From Sphingomonadales bacterium (GTDB lineage Bacteria > Pseudomonadota > Alphaproteobacteria > Sphingomonadales > Sphingomonadaceae): a stretch of DNA of 64,000 nt. The stretch spans positions 558,001 through 622,000 of the forward strand of contig JADJGU010000001.1 of the NCBI GenBank assembly GCA_016707885.1, read 5' to 3'. Under the pieces are notes generated by a model. It made no database searches and was not told the DNA's origin. It saw nothing but the letters and a program-made list of their open reading frames with translations. The translations under genes were made by a program, and so were the position numbers. This document shows positions 50,922 through 60,579 of this stretch, piece after piece. Numbering within the stretch: the stretch's first letter is position 1; each line of letters starts with the position of its first letter.

Positions 50922-51401
50922 TTGCGCATTTTAATGATTGTCATTGCCGGGTTCGCGCTTGCGCTGGGCGTCGCATACAGCGCGCAAGGGCAGTCTTTGA
51001 CGTCGATTATCGACCTCCTTGACGGCACTCGCGATTTCCAGTTGCGCGTCGAGCAAAGGGTGATCGTCCGCTTTCCAAACCAACCGGTCACCGTTTCAAG
51101 CGGACGTGGCGATAATCGCAAATCGGTTATCTATAATGAGGAAAAGATTGGCAAATGCCTGCTGCTGGACAGGCTGATTGCTTCGCGGCCTGGTCCCAAA
51201 AACACACTCGAACTGGTGACCCGCGAACGGCAATTGATCCGTGCGTATCTGGGTGATGGCTGTCTGGCGCGCGAATTTTATGCAGGTGCGTATGTCGAGC
51301 GGTCTAAAGACGGGAAATTGTGTATTGACCGCGACTTGATGCATGCGCGGACGGGGGCCAAATGTGAAATTGACAAATTTCGACTACTGGTTCCAGAGTA
51401 A
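50922..51401 (+). CDS. Exported hypothetical protein
   Basis: A 159-residue protein from TTG 50922 (155 from ATG 50934); TTG adds the positively charged RIL before the hydrophobic segment MIVIAGFALALGVAYSAQG of a signal peptide. The mature part has KCLLLDRLIASRPGPKNTLELVTRERQ and GDGCLAREFYAGAYVERSKDGKLCIDRD, with four cysteines that may pair. No family is recognised. It is divergent from the GlcD-like gene. Confidence 0.75.
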   Translation: MRILMIVIAGFALALGVAYSAQGQSLTSIIDLLDGTRDFQLRVEQRVIVRFPNQPVTVSSGRGDNRKSVIYNEEKIGKCLLLDRLIASRPGPKNTLELVTRERQLIRAYLGDGCLAREFYAGAYVERSKDGKLCIDRDLMHARTGAKCEIDKFRLLVPE

Positions 51402-51509
51402 GACACCCCAATTTCCTTGACTTTTTGCGTTTGTTTCGCCAATCGGCGCGCACCGGATGCGCGGCGAAGCGCCGACCGGCCTGCTACCTTCCCTTGATAT
51501 TGGAACCTT

Positions 51510-52844
51510 ATGTCCTTTGCCGATCTCGGCCTTTCCGAAGAACTTTTGAGTGCCGTCCTAGCCGCCGGTTACGATACGCCGACGCCGATCCAGGCGCAGG
51601 CAATTCCTTCCGTTTTGATGATGCGCGACATCATCGGCATTGCGCAGACCGGTACCGGCAAGACCGCTTCTTTCGTCCTACCGATGATTGACGTTCTGGC
51701 GCATGGCCGCGCGCGGGCACGGATGCCGCGCAGCCTGATTCTGGAGCCGACCCGTGAATTGGCCGCCCAAGTTGCCGAGAATTTTGAGAAATATGGCGTC
51801 AATCACAAGCTCTCGATGGCGCTGCTGATCGGTGGCGTGTCGATGGGCGATCAGGTGAAGGCGCTCGAAAAGGGCGTCGACGTTCTGATTGCGACCCCGG
51901 GCCGTCTGATGGACCTGTTCGAGCGCGGCAATATCTTGCTCAACGGCTGTGAATTGCTCGTCATCGACGAGGCGGACCGCATGCTCGACATGGGCTTCAT
52001 TCCCGATATCGAAAATATCTGCACCAAGCTGCCAACGACGCGCCAAACGCTTTTGTTTTCAGCAACCATGCCGCCGCCAATCAAGAAGTTGGCAGACAAG
52101 TTCCTTTCGAACCCGAAATATATAGAGGTCGCACGGCCAGCCTCATCGAACCTCAACATCGAAGCGAAGCTGGTTGATGTTGCACCGATGAAAAAGCGTG
52201 AAATGCTGCGCAGCCTGTTGCGCAGCGAGGATGTCCACACAGCAATCATATTCTGCAACCGCAAGACCACCGTGCGCGAACTCAACAAGAGTCTGCAACA
52301 ACATGGCTTCCGCTCGGGCGAGATTCATGGCGACATTGATCAGGCTTCGCGCCAGCGCCAATTGGAGGCGTTCAAGAGCGGCACGATCAACCTTTTGGTG
52401 GCCTCGGACGTTGCAGCGCGCGGCCTCGACATTAAGGGCGTCAGCCATGTGTTCAACTTTGACGCTCCCTGGCACCCCGACGATTATGTCCACCGCATCG
52501 GCCGCACCGGTCGCGCGGGCGCGAAGGGCAAGGCCTTCACTTTCGTCACCAAGGCCGATGAAGAAGCCATCGATAATATCGAAAAGCTCATCGGATTGAA
52601 GATCGAGCGCCTGGGCAAGCCTGCAACCGAAAGTGCAGACGAACCAGAACGTGAACGTCCTGCCCGCCGTAAGGCCCGGACCGAACCGAAGGAAGCTAGC
52701 GAAGCCAAAGCTCCCTCTCGGTCTGCAAAGCCCGAAACGAGCAAGCGGACCAAGCCCGTTCGTAAGGAACGTGAGGATGAGACTGGCGACGGTGACTGGA
52801 ATGGGCCCATGCCCGATTTCCTGAGTGTCGCAATACCCCTATAG
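51510..52844 (+). CDS. DEAD-box RNA helicase, RhlE-like
   Basis: A 444-residue helicase beginning MSFADLGLSEELLSAV. Q motif TPTPIQ (23-28), Walker A AQTGTGKT (45-52), PTREL, ATPGR, DEAD (153-156), SAT (184-186), then SDVAARGLDIKGV and HRIGRTGRAG. The C-terminal 80 residues are a disordered basic/acidic tail rich in Arg, Lys and Glu, as in RhlE. No DbpA-type RNA-binding domain is seen, unlike the helicase at 0.5-2.3 kb. It is followed by a terminator. Confidence 0.95.
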   Translation: MSFADLGLSEELLSAVLAAGYDTPTPIQAQAIPSVLMMRDIIGIAQTGTGKTASFVLPMIDVLAHGRARARMPRSLILEPTRELAAQVAENFEKYGVNHKLSMALLIGGVSMGDQVKALEKGVDVLIATPGRLMDLFERGNILLNGCELLVIDEADRMLDMGFIPDIENICTKLPTTRQTLLFSATMPPPIKKLADKFLSNPKYIEVARPASSNLNIEAKLVDVAPMKKREMLRSLLRSEDVHTAIIFCNRKTTVRELNKSLQQHGFRSGEIHGDIDQASRQRQLEAFKSGTINLLVASDVAARGLDIKGVSHVFNFDAPWHPDDYVHRIGRTGRAGAKGKAFTFVTKADEEAIDNIEKLIGLKIERLGKPATESADEPERERPARRKARTEPKEASEAKAPSRSAKPETSKRTKPVRKEREDETGDGDWNGPMPDFLSVAIPL

Positions 52845-52865
52845 TCGACAATCGCGACTGAAACG

Positions 52866-52897
52866 AAAAAGGCCCGCCGAAGCGGGCCTTGTCTTTT
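52866..52897. terminator. Bidirectional terminator between helicase and TonB receptor
   Basis: AAGGCCCGC (52869-52877) pairs with GCGGGCCTT (52882-52890), loop CGAA, a 9-bp stem. U-rich on the plus side (GTCTTTTA) and TTTTT on the minus side, so it can end both convergent genes. Confidence 0.9.
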
Positions 52898-52913
52898 ATC
52901 GGTTCGGCTTTCC

Positions 52914-55649
52914 TCAGAACTTGCCGCGAAGCGTAATCCCATAGGTGCGCGGTTCTGCCAGGAATTGCGAGAACAGCTGGCGACCGCCCGGATATTGCGG
53001 ATCGACGAACGGCGCGCTCGTCGTACCTGCCTGGAATGAGGTGGTAAACGCAACCTGCGCATAATCCTGGTTGAAGATATTCTGACCCCAAAGTTCCAGA
53101 GACCAGGCCTCATCCGGACCACGGATGCCGATGCGCGCATTGAAGATCGCATAGCCATCCTGTTCCTTCTGCGGGAACAGATCCGAACCGGTGTTGTAAT
53201 CGCCGGTCAAACGACCGTCGATGTAGAACAGGCCGGTTAGGCCGCTGCCACCGATTTCCGGCGTCCAGGTCAGGCTGGATGTCGCCACCAGTTCCGGCGC
53301 ATTCGACAAATTGTCGCCCGGCAGTTTGCGCAATGCTGCATCAAGCGGAGCGCCCGATTTATTGCCCACCAAATTGGTGCGATAGCTGGTGTTGGCATAG
53401 GTAAGACCTGCAGCCATCCGGAAATTGCGTGCGGGAACCAACGAGGCTTCCAGTTCGAAACCTTCTGCCCGGACGCCGTAGCCGACATCGCCAGCAGCGC
53501 AAGCGCCAGTGGCAGAGCTGAGATCGCGATCCGCACCGCCAAGATCAGCCGAGCAACCGTTGATCGTCTGCACCAGGAATACTGTGCCGTTGAAGGTATT
53601 CAGCTGGAAGTTGCTGAAATCCGAACGGAATGCCGACACGCTCAGGCTGAATGGTCCGGTCGAATATTTCGCGCCCAGTTCATAGCTATCTACCAGTTCG
53701 GGGTCGAACTGGAGGTTACCAACCAGTGCCTGCGCACCGCCGACCGAGGCAAATGTCGCAATAGGCGATTTGAGCGCAGAACGGTCGAGGTTAAAGCCGC
53801 CCGCCTTATAGCCACGTGCAAAGCTGCCATAGAGCAGCAGGTCGTCCGTGGCCTTCCACGACAGGATAGCCGTTCCTGTGAACTCATCTTCGCTACGGCG
53901 GTCGTTGATCGAAACGCCGTTCAACTCTGCAGTCGAGTTGCCTTGGCAAGACAGTCCGATTATTCCGCCAGCAGTAGCCCCGAGCGGACCAGCGAGCAGA
54001 GGGCCAAGCGCCGCCTGGTTCGCGGTGCACACGGTGTTGTCGTTACCGAATGTGGCGTTGAACTTTTTCTTGTCGCTTGTGTAACGCAGGCCAAGGGTCA
54101 AATCGAGCGTATCGGTAATGTGCACGATATTGTGCGTAAACAGCGCCCAGTTGGTGCCATTCTGGAAATACCGGTCGTTTGTAGTACCCAGATTGTTGAG
54201 CGTATCTAGACGATCAAGCGCGGCCAGAATCGCCGGACCACCGGCTCCAAGCGCCGAACCACCGCCAGCAATCAATCCACGAACCGGCGCGCTCAAGCAA
54301 GCTTGCCCAGTTGGCGAATACCCAGCTGCAAGGCCACCACCGGAAACAATACGACAATTTGCAAAGCGGCCATATTGATTGCCAAAGCGCAGATTGTCGC
54401 GAACGGTCAGCTTTTCATTGGCGAAGAAACCGCCAACCAGCCAGTCGAGCTTTCCGTCAAATGCTTCGCCCTGAAGGCGCAGTTCCTGCGTAAAAGTGTG
54501 GAACTGACGATAGGCGTCGTCGCTCGGCGCACGGTACAGGATGTCGACTTCGCTATAATCCGTGTCCGAAGCCTGGCCCGAACGATATTGCCGATAGGCT
54601 GTAATAGAGGTCAGCTTTGCACCGCCAAAATCATAATCGATCTGGCCCGAAAAGCCGTAATCCTTGGTCTCGCCAGTGAAAACGCGGTTTGGACTGACAG
54701 AAATCTTGCGACCATAACCCTGATTGAATGCAGCCAGCGGTTGCCCCAAATCACGCAAAACATTGACTATATTGTTGCCCGATGCCTGAAGCGGCGTCAG
54801 AGGCGTCGACGGGTTGTTCAGATTGCCGATATAAGGATTGACCGTGCCGTCAACATAGGTCGCAGCGCAGCATTCTTCCTTGCGCGATGTATAGTCGGCG
54901 ATCAGTCGAATCGACAAATCATCAGAAGGTTCGATCAGTAACTGGCCACGCAGGAAATAACGATCGCGATTGTTCACATCGCGGCCGTTCGTATCATCAC
55001 GGTAGAAACCATCGCGTTTCACATAAACACCGTCCACTCGGAAGGCGATCTGCTCGCTGATTGGTCCGGTGATGCTGCTGGCAGCTCGCATAAAATCATA
55101 ATTACCATAGGTCAGCTCACCGCTGCCGCCGAAGGTGAATTCAGGCTTCTTCGAGTAAATGCTGATCAAACCAGCCGATGAGTTGCGTCCGCCGAGCGTA
55201 CCTTGGGGGCCACGCTGCACTTCGACGCGATCGATTTCGCCAAGTTCATTGAGGCCAATGCCTGAACGCGAGCGGTATACGCCGTCGATGAAGACCGGAA
55301 CCGAGCTTTCGAGGCCGGGGTTGTCACCAACTGTACCGATACCGCGAATACGCGCCGAGCCATTGGCTTCCGAACCGGTCGACGAAACCAGCAATGAAGG
55401 TGCGACCTGGTTCAACTGGCGAATGTCGTTCGCGCCGCTGTTCTGCAGCGTCTCCGCGTTCACTGCCGAAATGGCCACAGGTACGTCCGAAAGGAGCTGC
55501 GAGCGCCCTTGCGCCGTCACAACGATCTCGACTTCTTCTTCGGCGGCTTCGGCTGCCTCATCCTGCGCATAGGCAAATGTCGGCATCGCCAGCGCACAAG
55601 TGGCGGCGGACAAAGCAAACACAGTTTTACGGATGCCAGTGGTGGCCAT
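52914..55649 (-). CDS. TonB-dependent outer-membrane receptor
   Basis: A 911-residue receptor. Signal peptide ends FAYAQ; an acidic DEAAEAAEEEVEIVVTAQGR segment holds the TonB box. The plug has VPVFIDGVYRSRSGIGLNELGEIDRVEVQRGPQGTLGGRNSSAG, a pattern of the large sphingomonad glycan or aromatic-uptake receptors, and the barrel ends in ITLRGKF. ATG 55649 follows AAGGAGAGG. The amidohydrolase/mmsB pair lies 215 bases upstream on the same strand. The ligand is unknown. Confidence 0.94.
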   Translation of the reverse strand: MATTGIRKTVFALSAATCALAMPTFAYAQDEAAEAAEEEVEIVVTAQGRSQLLSDVPVAISAVNAETLQNSGANDIRQLNQVAPSLLVSSTGSEANGSARIRGIGTVGDNPGLESSVPVFIDGVYRSRSGIGLNELGEIDRVEVQRGPQGTLGGRNSSAGLISIYSKKPEFTFGGSGELTYGNYDFMRAASSITGPISEQIAFRVDGVYVKRDGFYRDDTNGRDVNNRDRYFLRGQLLIEPSDDLSIRLIADYTSRKEECCAATYVDGTVNPYIGNLNNPSTPLTPLQASGNNIVNVLRDLGQPLAAFNQGYGRKISVSPNRVFTGETKDYGFSGQIDYDFGGAKLTSITAYRQYRSGQASDTDYSEVDILYRAPSDDAYRQFHTFTQELRLQGEAFDGKLDWLVGGFFANEKLTVRDNLRFGNQYGRFANCRIVSGGGLAAGYSPTGQACLSAPVRGLIAGGGSALGAGGPAILAALDRLDTLNNLGTTNDRYFQNGTNWALFTHNIVHITDTLDLTLGLRYTSDKKKFNATFGNDNTVCTANQAALGPLLAGPLGATAGGIIGLSCQGNSTAELNGVSINDRRSEDEFTGTAILSWKATDDLLLYGSFARGYKAGGFNLDRSALKSPIATFASVGGAQALVGNLQFDPELVDSYELGAKYSTGPFSLSVSAFRSDFSNFQLNTFNGTVFLVQTINGCSADLGGADRDLSSATGACAAGDVGYGVRAEGFELEASLVPARNFRMAAGLTYANTSYRTNLVGNKSGAPLDAALRKLPGDNLSNAPELVATSSLTWTPEIGGSGLTGLFYIDGRLTGDYNTGSDLFPQKEQDGYAIFNARIGIRGPDEAWSLELWGQNIFNQDYAQVAFTTSFQAGTTSAPFVDPQYPGGRQLFSQFLAEPRTYGITLRGKF

Positions 55650-55756
55650 GATATTCCTCTCCTTCAAACTCAACTTATGTTGTTGTCTGCATACCTATGC
55701 GCTTTATACGGATAAGTCACCTGCAGCCGATATAATCGCAACAATTTTCCAAATAC

Positions 55757-55774
55757 TGTTGCTCAACTGCAACA
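55757..55774. promoter_or_regulatory. Inverted repeat upstream of the second TonB receptor
   Basis: TGTTGC (55757-55762) and GCAACA (55769-55774) are perfect inverted arms around 6 bases, in an AT-rich region with several GTTGTTG and CAACAAC repeats. The right-hand part ACTGCAACAAA equals the phasin promoter sequence over 11 bases. Confidence 0.4.
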
Positions 55775-55864
55775 AACAACAACATCAAATGTCTAATTTA
55801 ATCGATTAATTAAATAAAATGTTGCGCGCAGGTCTGCGCGACGGGCTTCACAATCTTGAAGCTG

Positions 55865-57526
55865 CTACTTTGCCAAGCCGCCTTGTGCGTAAACAGGTCG
55901 CCCGCCCAGCCATGTTTCTTTCACCACGGTGCCGCGGATTTGAGCGGGCGCCGCCAGTAGCGGATCTGTATCGATAAGAATGAAGTCAGCACGATGCCCG
56001 GGCGTCAGCGAGCCTACTTTCCCCTCGGCAAAAGTCGCATAGGCGGCACCGATCGTAAATCCAGCTAAGGCTTGCTCACGCGAAACGCGTTCAGCGGGAA
56101 TCCAGCCGCCAAAGGGTTGTCCCTTTTCATCTTCGCGCGTGATAGCCGCGGCGATGCCAGCGAAGGGATTGGGAGCCTCCACTGGCGTATCCGAACCAAA
56201 GGCCAGTTTTCCGCCTGCTTTCAGGATCGAATTCCAAGCATAAGCGCCCGCCAATCGATCCGGTCCAAGCCGAACTTCGGCCATTAGCCGGTCCGAAGTC
56301 TGATGCACCGGCTGCATCGACGCGATGATTCCATTCTGCGCCAAACGCGGCAGATCGGCAGGGTCAACAATCTGGACATGCTCAATCCGCCAGCGTCGGT
56401 CACCCGGATAGGTCTCGGCCAGATCCTCGACTGCCCCAATCGCATCGGCATTGGCGGCATCACCAATTGCATGCACGGCAGTCTGGAAGCCATCCATCGA
56501 CGCACGAACCATCAGATTACGGATTTCAGCACTTGCTAGAAAGGAAAGGCCAGTTTGGCCCGGTGCATCGGCATAAGGCTTTTTCAGCCAAGCCCCACGA
56601 CTTCCCAGCGCACCGTCCAGATACAGCTTCACACCACCCAGACGCAGTTTGTCGTCATACAACCAGGGTGTCGGGCGCGGCCCTGCAATGGCGACCATAT
56701 TGTCGATGCCGCCTGCATAGCCCACGATGCGGATCGACAGCCAGCCATCGTCTCCGGCCCGGCGATAGCTTTGCCAGTCCTCGATTGTTGTGCCCATATC
56801 CGCGATGCTGGTTACGCCAACCGACAGTAGTGCCTTTTGCGCCTCGGCCAGCGCCAGATCGCGTTCGGCGGGTTTGGGTGCGGGAATGTGTTTTGCTACA
56901 AGCTCGCTGGCTGCATCGACAAAGATGCCACTAGGCTTGGCACCCGCCATCTCGATCCGGCCGCCTGCCGGAGATTTGGTGGCACCGGTCACGCCTGCAA
57001 TCTCCATTGCCTTGCTGTTGGCCCAGCCTGCATGGCCATCAACCCGCTCAAGCCAGATCGGGCGATCAGCAACGACGGCATCCAGATCGGCAGATGTCGG
57101 GAAACGTCCCAAGCCCCATTTTTCCTGATTCCAGCCACGCCCGACGACCCATCGGCGTTCTGGATATTTGGCGGCATAGGCCTTGATGGCTGCCTGCGCC
57201 TCTTCCAGCGAGTTGGTGCCCGACAGGTCGAGCGTCAGCGCGGCAAAACCCAAACCGATAACATGGCCATGCGCATCGATCAGGCCCGGCAACATCGTCA
57301 GCCCGCGCCCGTCATGCCGGAAATCGAGCTGTTTGGGAGCCTTTTCCTTGCTGGTTAAAAGCTGGCTGACTTTGCCTTCCCTGTCGATCAGCGCCGCAGA
57401 GAAACGTACAACCTTGCCGTCCTTGTCGAGCGTGATGCCATTTACATTTTCGACCATACCATCGGCGTAAACGGGAGCTGCGAGTGCGATGCAAATCGCC
57501 GCAGACAATCGGGTTATGGCTTTCAT
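55865..57526 (-). CDS. YtcJ-like metal-dependent amidohydrolase, exported
   Basis: A 553-residue amidohydrolase-superfamily enzyme. Signal peptide LSAAICIALAAPVYA. Metal ligands include LIDAHGHVIGLG, WRIEHVQIVDPADL, HAIGDAANADAIGAV and GSDTPVEAPNPF. The YtcJ/NfdA-type family hydrolyses N-substituted formamides or related amides, usually in the cytosol; the signal peptide here suggests a periplasmic variant. It overlaps the mmsB-like gene by 4 bases and is probably cotranscribed. Confidence 0.92.
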   Translation of the reverse strand: MKAITRLSAAICIALAAPVYADGMVENVNGITLDKDGKVVRFSAALIDREGKVSQLLTSKEKAPKQLDFRHDGRGLTMLPGLIDAHGHVIGLGFAALTLDLSGTNSLEEAQAAIKAYAAKYPERRWVVGRGWNQEKWGLGRFPTSADLDAVVADRPIWLERVDGHAGWANSKAMEIAGVTGATKSPAGGRIEMAGAKPSGIFVDAASELVAKHIPAPKPAERDLALAEAQKALLSVGVTSIADMGTTIEDWQSYRRAGDDGWLSIRIVGYAGGIDNMVAIAGPRPTPWLYDDKLRLGGVKLYLDGALGSRGAWLKKPYADAPGQTGLSFLASAEIRNLMVRASMDGFQTAVHAIGDAANADAIGAVEDLAETYPGDRRWRIEHVQIVDPADLPRLAQNGIIASMQPVHQTSDRLMAEVRLGPDRLAGAYAWNSILKAGGKLAFGSDTPVEAPNPFAGIAAAITREDEKGQPFGGWIPAERVSREQALAGFTIGAAYATFAEGKVGSLTPGHRADFILIDTDPLLAAPAQIRGTVVKETWLGGRPVYAQGGLAK

Positions 57527-58392
57527 CGTTTCGGCAACCTCCGCACCAATGCGCTCGTATCCTGTCGTCCCCCACCCATATATTGGATGTCAGAGAAAAA
57601 CTGGTCGGTCATTGCCGCGATGGGAATGCTGGCGCCATTGGCGCGGGCTTCGTCGATCGCCAGCCCCAGATCCTTGCGCATCCAGTCGACTGCAAAACCA
57701 AAGTCGAACTCGCCTTTCGCCATCGTTGCCCAGCGATTGTCCATCTGCCAGCTTTGTGCAGCACCCCCCGAAATGGCGTCGAACACCTTGTCGAGATCAA
57801 GTTCGGCACATTGAGCAAAGTGCAGAGCTTCGGAGAGCCCTTGTAAGACCCCCGCTATGCAAATCTGGTTGACCATCTTTGCCGTTTGCCCATCGCCAGG
57901 ACCGCCGACATGGACGACACGTTTGGAATAGGCCGCCATCACCGGCGTGGCCGATGCCACCGCAGCTTCTGTGCCCCCGCACATGATCGCCAGCGTACCG
58001 TTTTCAGCTCCTGCCTGCCCCCCAGTGACGGGCGCGTCAACGCAATGGATGCCGCGTCCCTTGGCTTCGACGGCCAACTGACGCGCGATCCGGGCCGATA
58101 CCGTTGTATGGTCGATGAAGGTGCTGCCCTTGGGCATTGCTGCAAATACGCCGTCACGCCCAAGTGTGATGCTGGCCAGATCGTCGTCGGTGCCGACACA
58201 GCTGACGACAAATTCGGCGTCTTTCGCGGCCTCTGCCGGCGATGCGGTCTTTTGCCCGCCATGTTCGGCAACCCATTTGTCAGCCTTGGCTGATGAACGG
58301 TTGTAGACGATCATCTCATGACCGGCATTGCGAAGGTGACGTGCGATCGGGCCGCCCATGACGCCCAATCCGATAAAAGCTATTCTTGCCAT
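57523..58392 (-). CDS. 3-hydroxyisobutyrate dehydrogenase family protein
   Basis: A 289-residue beta-hydroxyacid dehydrogenase. N-terminal Rossmann motif GLGVMGGPIARHL, signature VDAPVTGGQAGAENGTLAIMCGG and catalytic Lys in GDGQTAKMVNQ. Substrates in this family include 3-hydroxyisobutyrate (valine breakdown), tartronate semialdehyde and 6-phosphogluconate-like acids; the neighbouring amidohydrolase does not settle which. It starts at ATG 58392, divergent from the threonine ammonia-lyase gene. Confidence 0.9.
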   Translation of the reverse strand: MARIAFIGLGVMGGPIARHLRNAGHEMIVYNRSSAKADKWVAEHGGQKTASPAEAAKDAEFVVSCVGTDDDLASITLGRDGVFAAMPKGSTFIDHTTVSARIARQLAVEAKGRGIHCVDAPVTGGQAGAENGTLAIMCGGTEAAVASATPVMAAYSKRVVHVGGPGDGQTAKMVNQICIAGVLQGLSEALHFAQCAELDLDKVFDAISGGAAQSWQMDNRWATMAKGEFDFGFAVDWMRKDLGLAIDEARANGASIPIAAMTDQFFSDIQYMGGGRQDTSALVRRLPKR

Positions 58393-58450
58393 GCCTGAGC
58401 CTTAATGTCTGTTTTCACATTGCGCCAGATAGGTTAGGGCCCGCGCCACT

Positions 58451-59668
58451 ATGTCCGAGCTTCTGACCCTTGCCGATGTCCGCGCCGCGCATGAGCGCAT
58501 CCGCGACGCCATTGTCGCAACGCCCACTTTGCACAGCAAAACGCTGTCCAACCTGACAGGCGCGAATATCTATCTGAAGTTCGAAAACCTCCAGTTTACA
58601 GCAGCCTATAAGGAGCGTGGGGCGCTGAATGCGCTGTTGCTGATGCCCGAAGAGGCGCGCAACCGAGGCGTTATCGCAGCGTCGGCGGGCAATCATGCCC
58701 AAGGCTTGAGCTACCACGGAACGCGGCTCGGCGCTCCGGTGACCATCGTAATGCCCAAGACCACACCGACGGTCAAAATCATGCAGACCGAAGCAGTGGG
58801 CGGTAAAGTGGTCCTCGAAGGCGAAAAGTTCGATGACGCCTATAAGCATGCGCGCCTTCTCGAAAAGGAATTGGGGCTGACCTTTGTCCACCCCTTTGAT
58901 GACCCCAAGGTCGCGGCAGGCCAAGGCACCGTTGCCCTGGAGATGCTCGAAGAGATTCCGACGATCGACACTTTGGTTGTCCCTATCGGTGGCGGCGGGC
59001 TGTTGTCAGGCATGGGCACTGCGGCGCGCGGCATCAATCCGGATATCGAACTGGTGGGCGTGCAGGCCGAGCTTTATCCCTCGATGTACGCACTGCTGAA
59101 CAACAAGCAGATGCCGTGCGAGGGCGATACGCTGGCCGAAGGCATTGCGGTCAAGGTGCCGGGCGAATTTACTTCGAAAGTCATCCGTGACATTGTCGAC
59201 GATGTTGTTCTGGTGTCGGAACCAGAGCTCGAAACGGCAGTCAGTCTGCTCCTCCAGATCGAAAAGACCGTGGTCGAAGGCGGCGGTGCAGCCGGCCTCG
59301 CAGCCGTGATGGCTTATCCGGAAAAGTTCAAAGGCAAGAATGTCGGCATCGTGCTGAGTGGCGGCAATATCGACACCCGTCTGCTCGCCAATGTGTTGTT
59401 GCGCGACCTGGCCCGTTCGGGCCGCCTCGCCCGCTTGCGCATCACCTTGCAGGACCGCCCTGGCGCGCTGTACAAGGTGATGAAGCTGTTCAACGAGCAC
59501 AACATCAACATCATCGAAATCTATCACCAGCGCATCTTCACGACGTTGCCCGCCAAGGGCCTAATCACCGATATCGAGTGCGAAGCGCGTGATGCCGAGC
59601 AGCTGCAGGGTCTGGTCGATTCGCTGAAAGATGCGGGTTACAAGGTCGAACGTGTTGAGCTGAATTGA
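58451..59668 (+). CDS. Threonine ammonia-lyase with C-terminal ACT domain
   Basis: A 405-residue PLP enzyme that deaminates threonine (and often serine) to 2-oxobutyrate. PLP lysine is Lys54 (YKERGA), the glycine-rich phosphate loop is IPIGGGG-like (VPIGGGGLLSGM) and SAGNHAQG is the substrate loop. The C-terminal ACT domain starts near RLRITLQDRPGALYKVMKLFNEHNINIIEI. This single-ACT layout fits the TdcB/IlvA2-like group. It is a plus-strand gene between the mmsB-like gene and bpt. Confidence 0.94.
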   Translation: MSELLTLADVRAAHERIRDAIVATPTLHSKTLSNLTGANIYLKFENLQFTAAYKERGALNALLLMPEEARNRGVIAASAGNHAQGLSYHGTRLGAPVTIVMPKTTPTVKIMQTEAVGGKVVLEGEKFDDAYKHARLLEKELGLTFVHPFDDPKVAAGQGTVALEMLEEIPTIDTLVVPIGGGGLLSGMGTAARGINPDIELVGVQAELYPSMYALLNNKQMPCEGDTLAEGIAVKVPGEFTSKVIRDIVDDVVLVSEPELETAVSLLLQIEKTVVEGGGAAGLAAVMAYPEKFKGKNVGIVLSGGNIDTRLLANVLLRDLARSGRLARLRITLQDRPGALYKVMKLFNEHNINIIEIYHQRIFTTLPAKGLITDIECEARDAEQLQGLVDSLKDAGYKVERVELN

Positions 59669-59773
59669 ACAAATTCAATGCCATCGCATATTGATGGTAA
59701 ACGCTCTTTTCAGCACTCCCGTAAAGCGTCATAACCCCTCGCAACCAACAACATAAGGCGAGGTCGGTTTACC

Positions 59774-60532
59774 ATGAGCGCACCAGTCCGCTTTCCGCGC
59801 TTCTTTGTCACAAACCCGGCCCCCTGCCCCTATTTGCCCGGCAAGACCGAGCGCAAAGTATTCACCGAACTCAACGGTGCACACGCAACCGAGCTGAACG
59901 AGGCGCTGGGCCGCATCGGTTTCCGCCGCAGCCAGAATGTCGCCTATCGACCCAGCTGCATCGACTGCAAGGCCTGCGTTCCCGTGCGCATCTTGACAGA
60001 CGGGTTCCGGCCCAACGCCACCCAGCGGAAGATATTGAAGCGCAATTCGGACCTGCAGGTCAGCGCTTGTCGTCCCTGGTCGACCAACGAGCAATATGAG
60101 CTGCTGCGCCGCTATCTGAAACAGCGTCACCCTGAAGGTGGCATGGCTGACATGGACGATATGGATTATGCCGACATGGTCGAGCAGACGCCGGTGCACA
60201 GCCATGTCGTCGAATATCGGCTTCCCGCTCGCTATGGCGCGCAAGGCGAACTGATTGGAGCGTGCATTACCGACCAGCAATCAGATGGTCTGTCGATGGT
60301 ATACAGCTTCTACGATGCCGAAGCCGAAGGCCGTCCGGGCTTGGGCAATTTCATCATCATGGATCACATCATGCGCGCGCGCGCAGCCGGGCTTCCCTTC
60401 GTCTATCTGGGCTATTGGGTCGAAGGTGCAGCGCGGATGCAGTACAAGACCCGCTATCGTCCGCTCGAAAAACTCAGCCCCGATGGCTGGGTCGATTTCG
60501 AAAGCGGCGAGCAAGCCGATCTTTTCAGCTAA
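59774..60532 (+). CDS. bpt: Aspartate/glutamate leucyltransferase
   Basis: A 252-residue N-end-rule transferase that adds leucine to N-terminal Asp or Glu, creating a degron for ClpS-ClpAP. Features: CPYLPGKTERKVFTEL, GFRRSQNVAYRPSCIDCKACVPVRI (CxxC-like pair), DGLSMVYSFYDAEAEGRPGLGNFIIMDHI and YLGYWVEGAARMQYKTRYRPLE. The start at 59774 is preferred. A hairpin CCTCGC...GCGAGG (59737-59763) precedes it; a terminator follows. Confidence 0.95.
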   Translation: MSAPVRFPRFFVTNPAPCPYLPGKTERKVFTELNGAHATELNEALGRIGFRRSQNVAYRPSCIDCKACVPVRILTDGFRPNATQRKILKRNSDLQVSACRPWSTNEQYELLRRYLKQRHPEGGMADMDDMDYADMVEQTPVHSHVVEYRLPARYGAQGELIGACITDQQSDGLSMVYSFYDAEAEGRPGLGNFIIMDHIMRARAAGLPFVYLGYWVEGAARMQYKTRYRPLEKLSPDGWVDFESGEQADLFS

Positions 60533-60533
60533 C

Positions 60534-60561
60534 AAAAAACCCCGCCAAGGCGGGGTTTCTT
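60534..60561 (+). terminator. Rho-independent terminator of bpt
   Basis: AAACCCCGC (60537-60545) pairs with GCGGGGTTT (60550-60558) around CAAG and continues CTT; an A-rich 5' side also lets it serve the minus-strand gene on the other side. Confidence 0.85.
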
Positions 60562-60579
60562 ATTTGGGCTCGTAATCAC

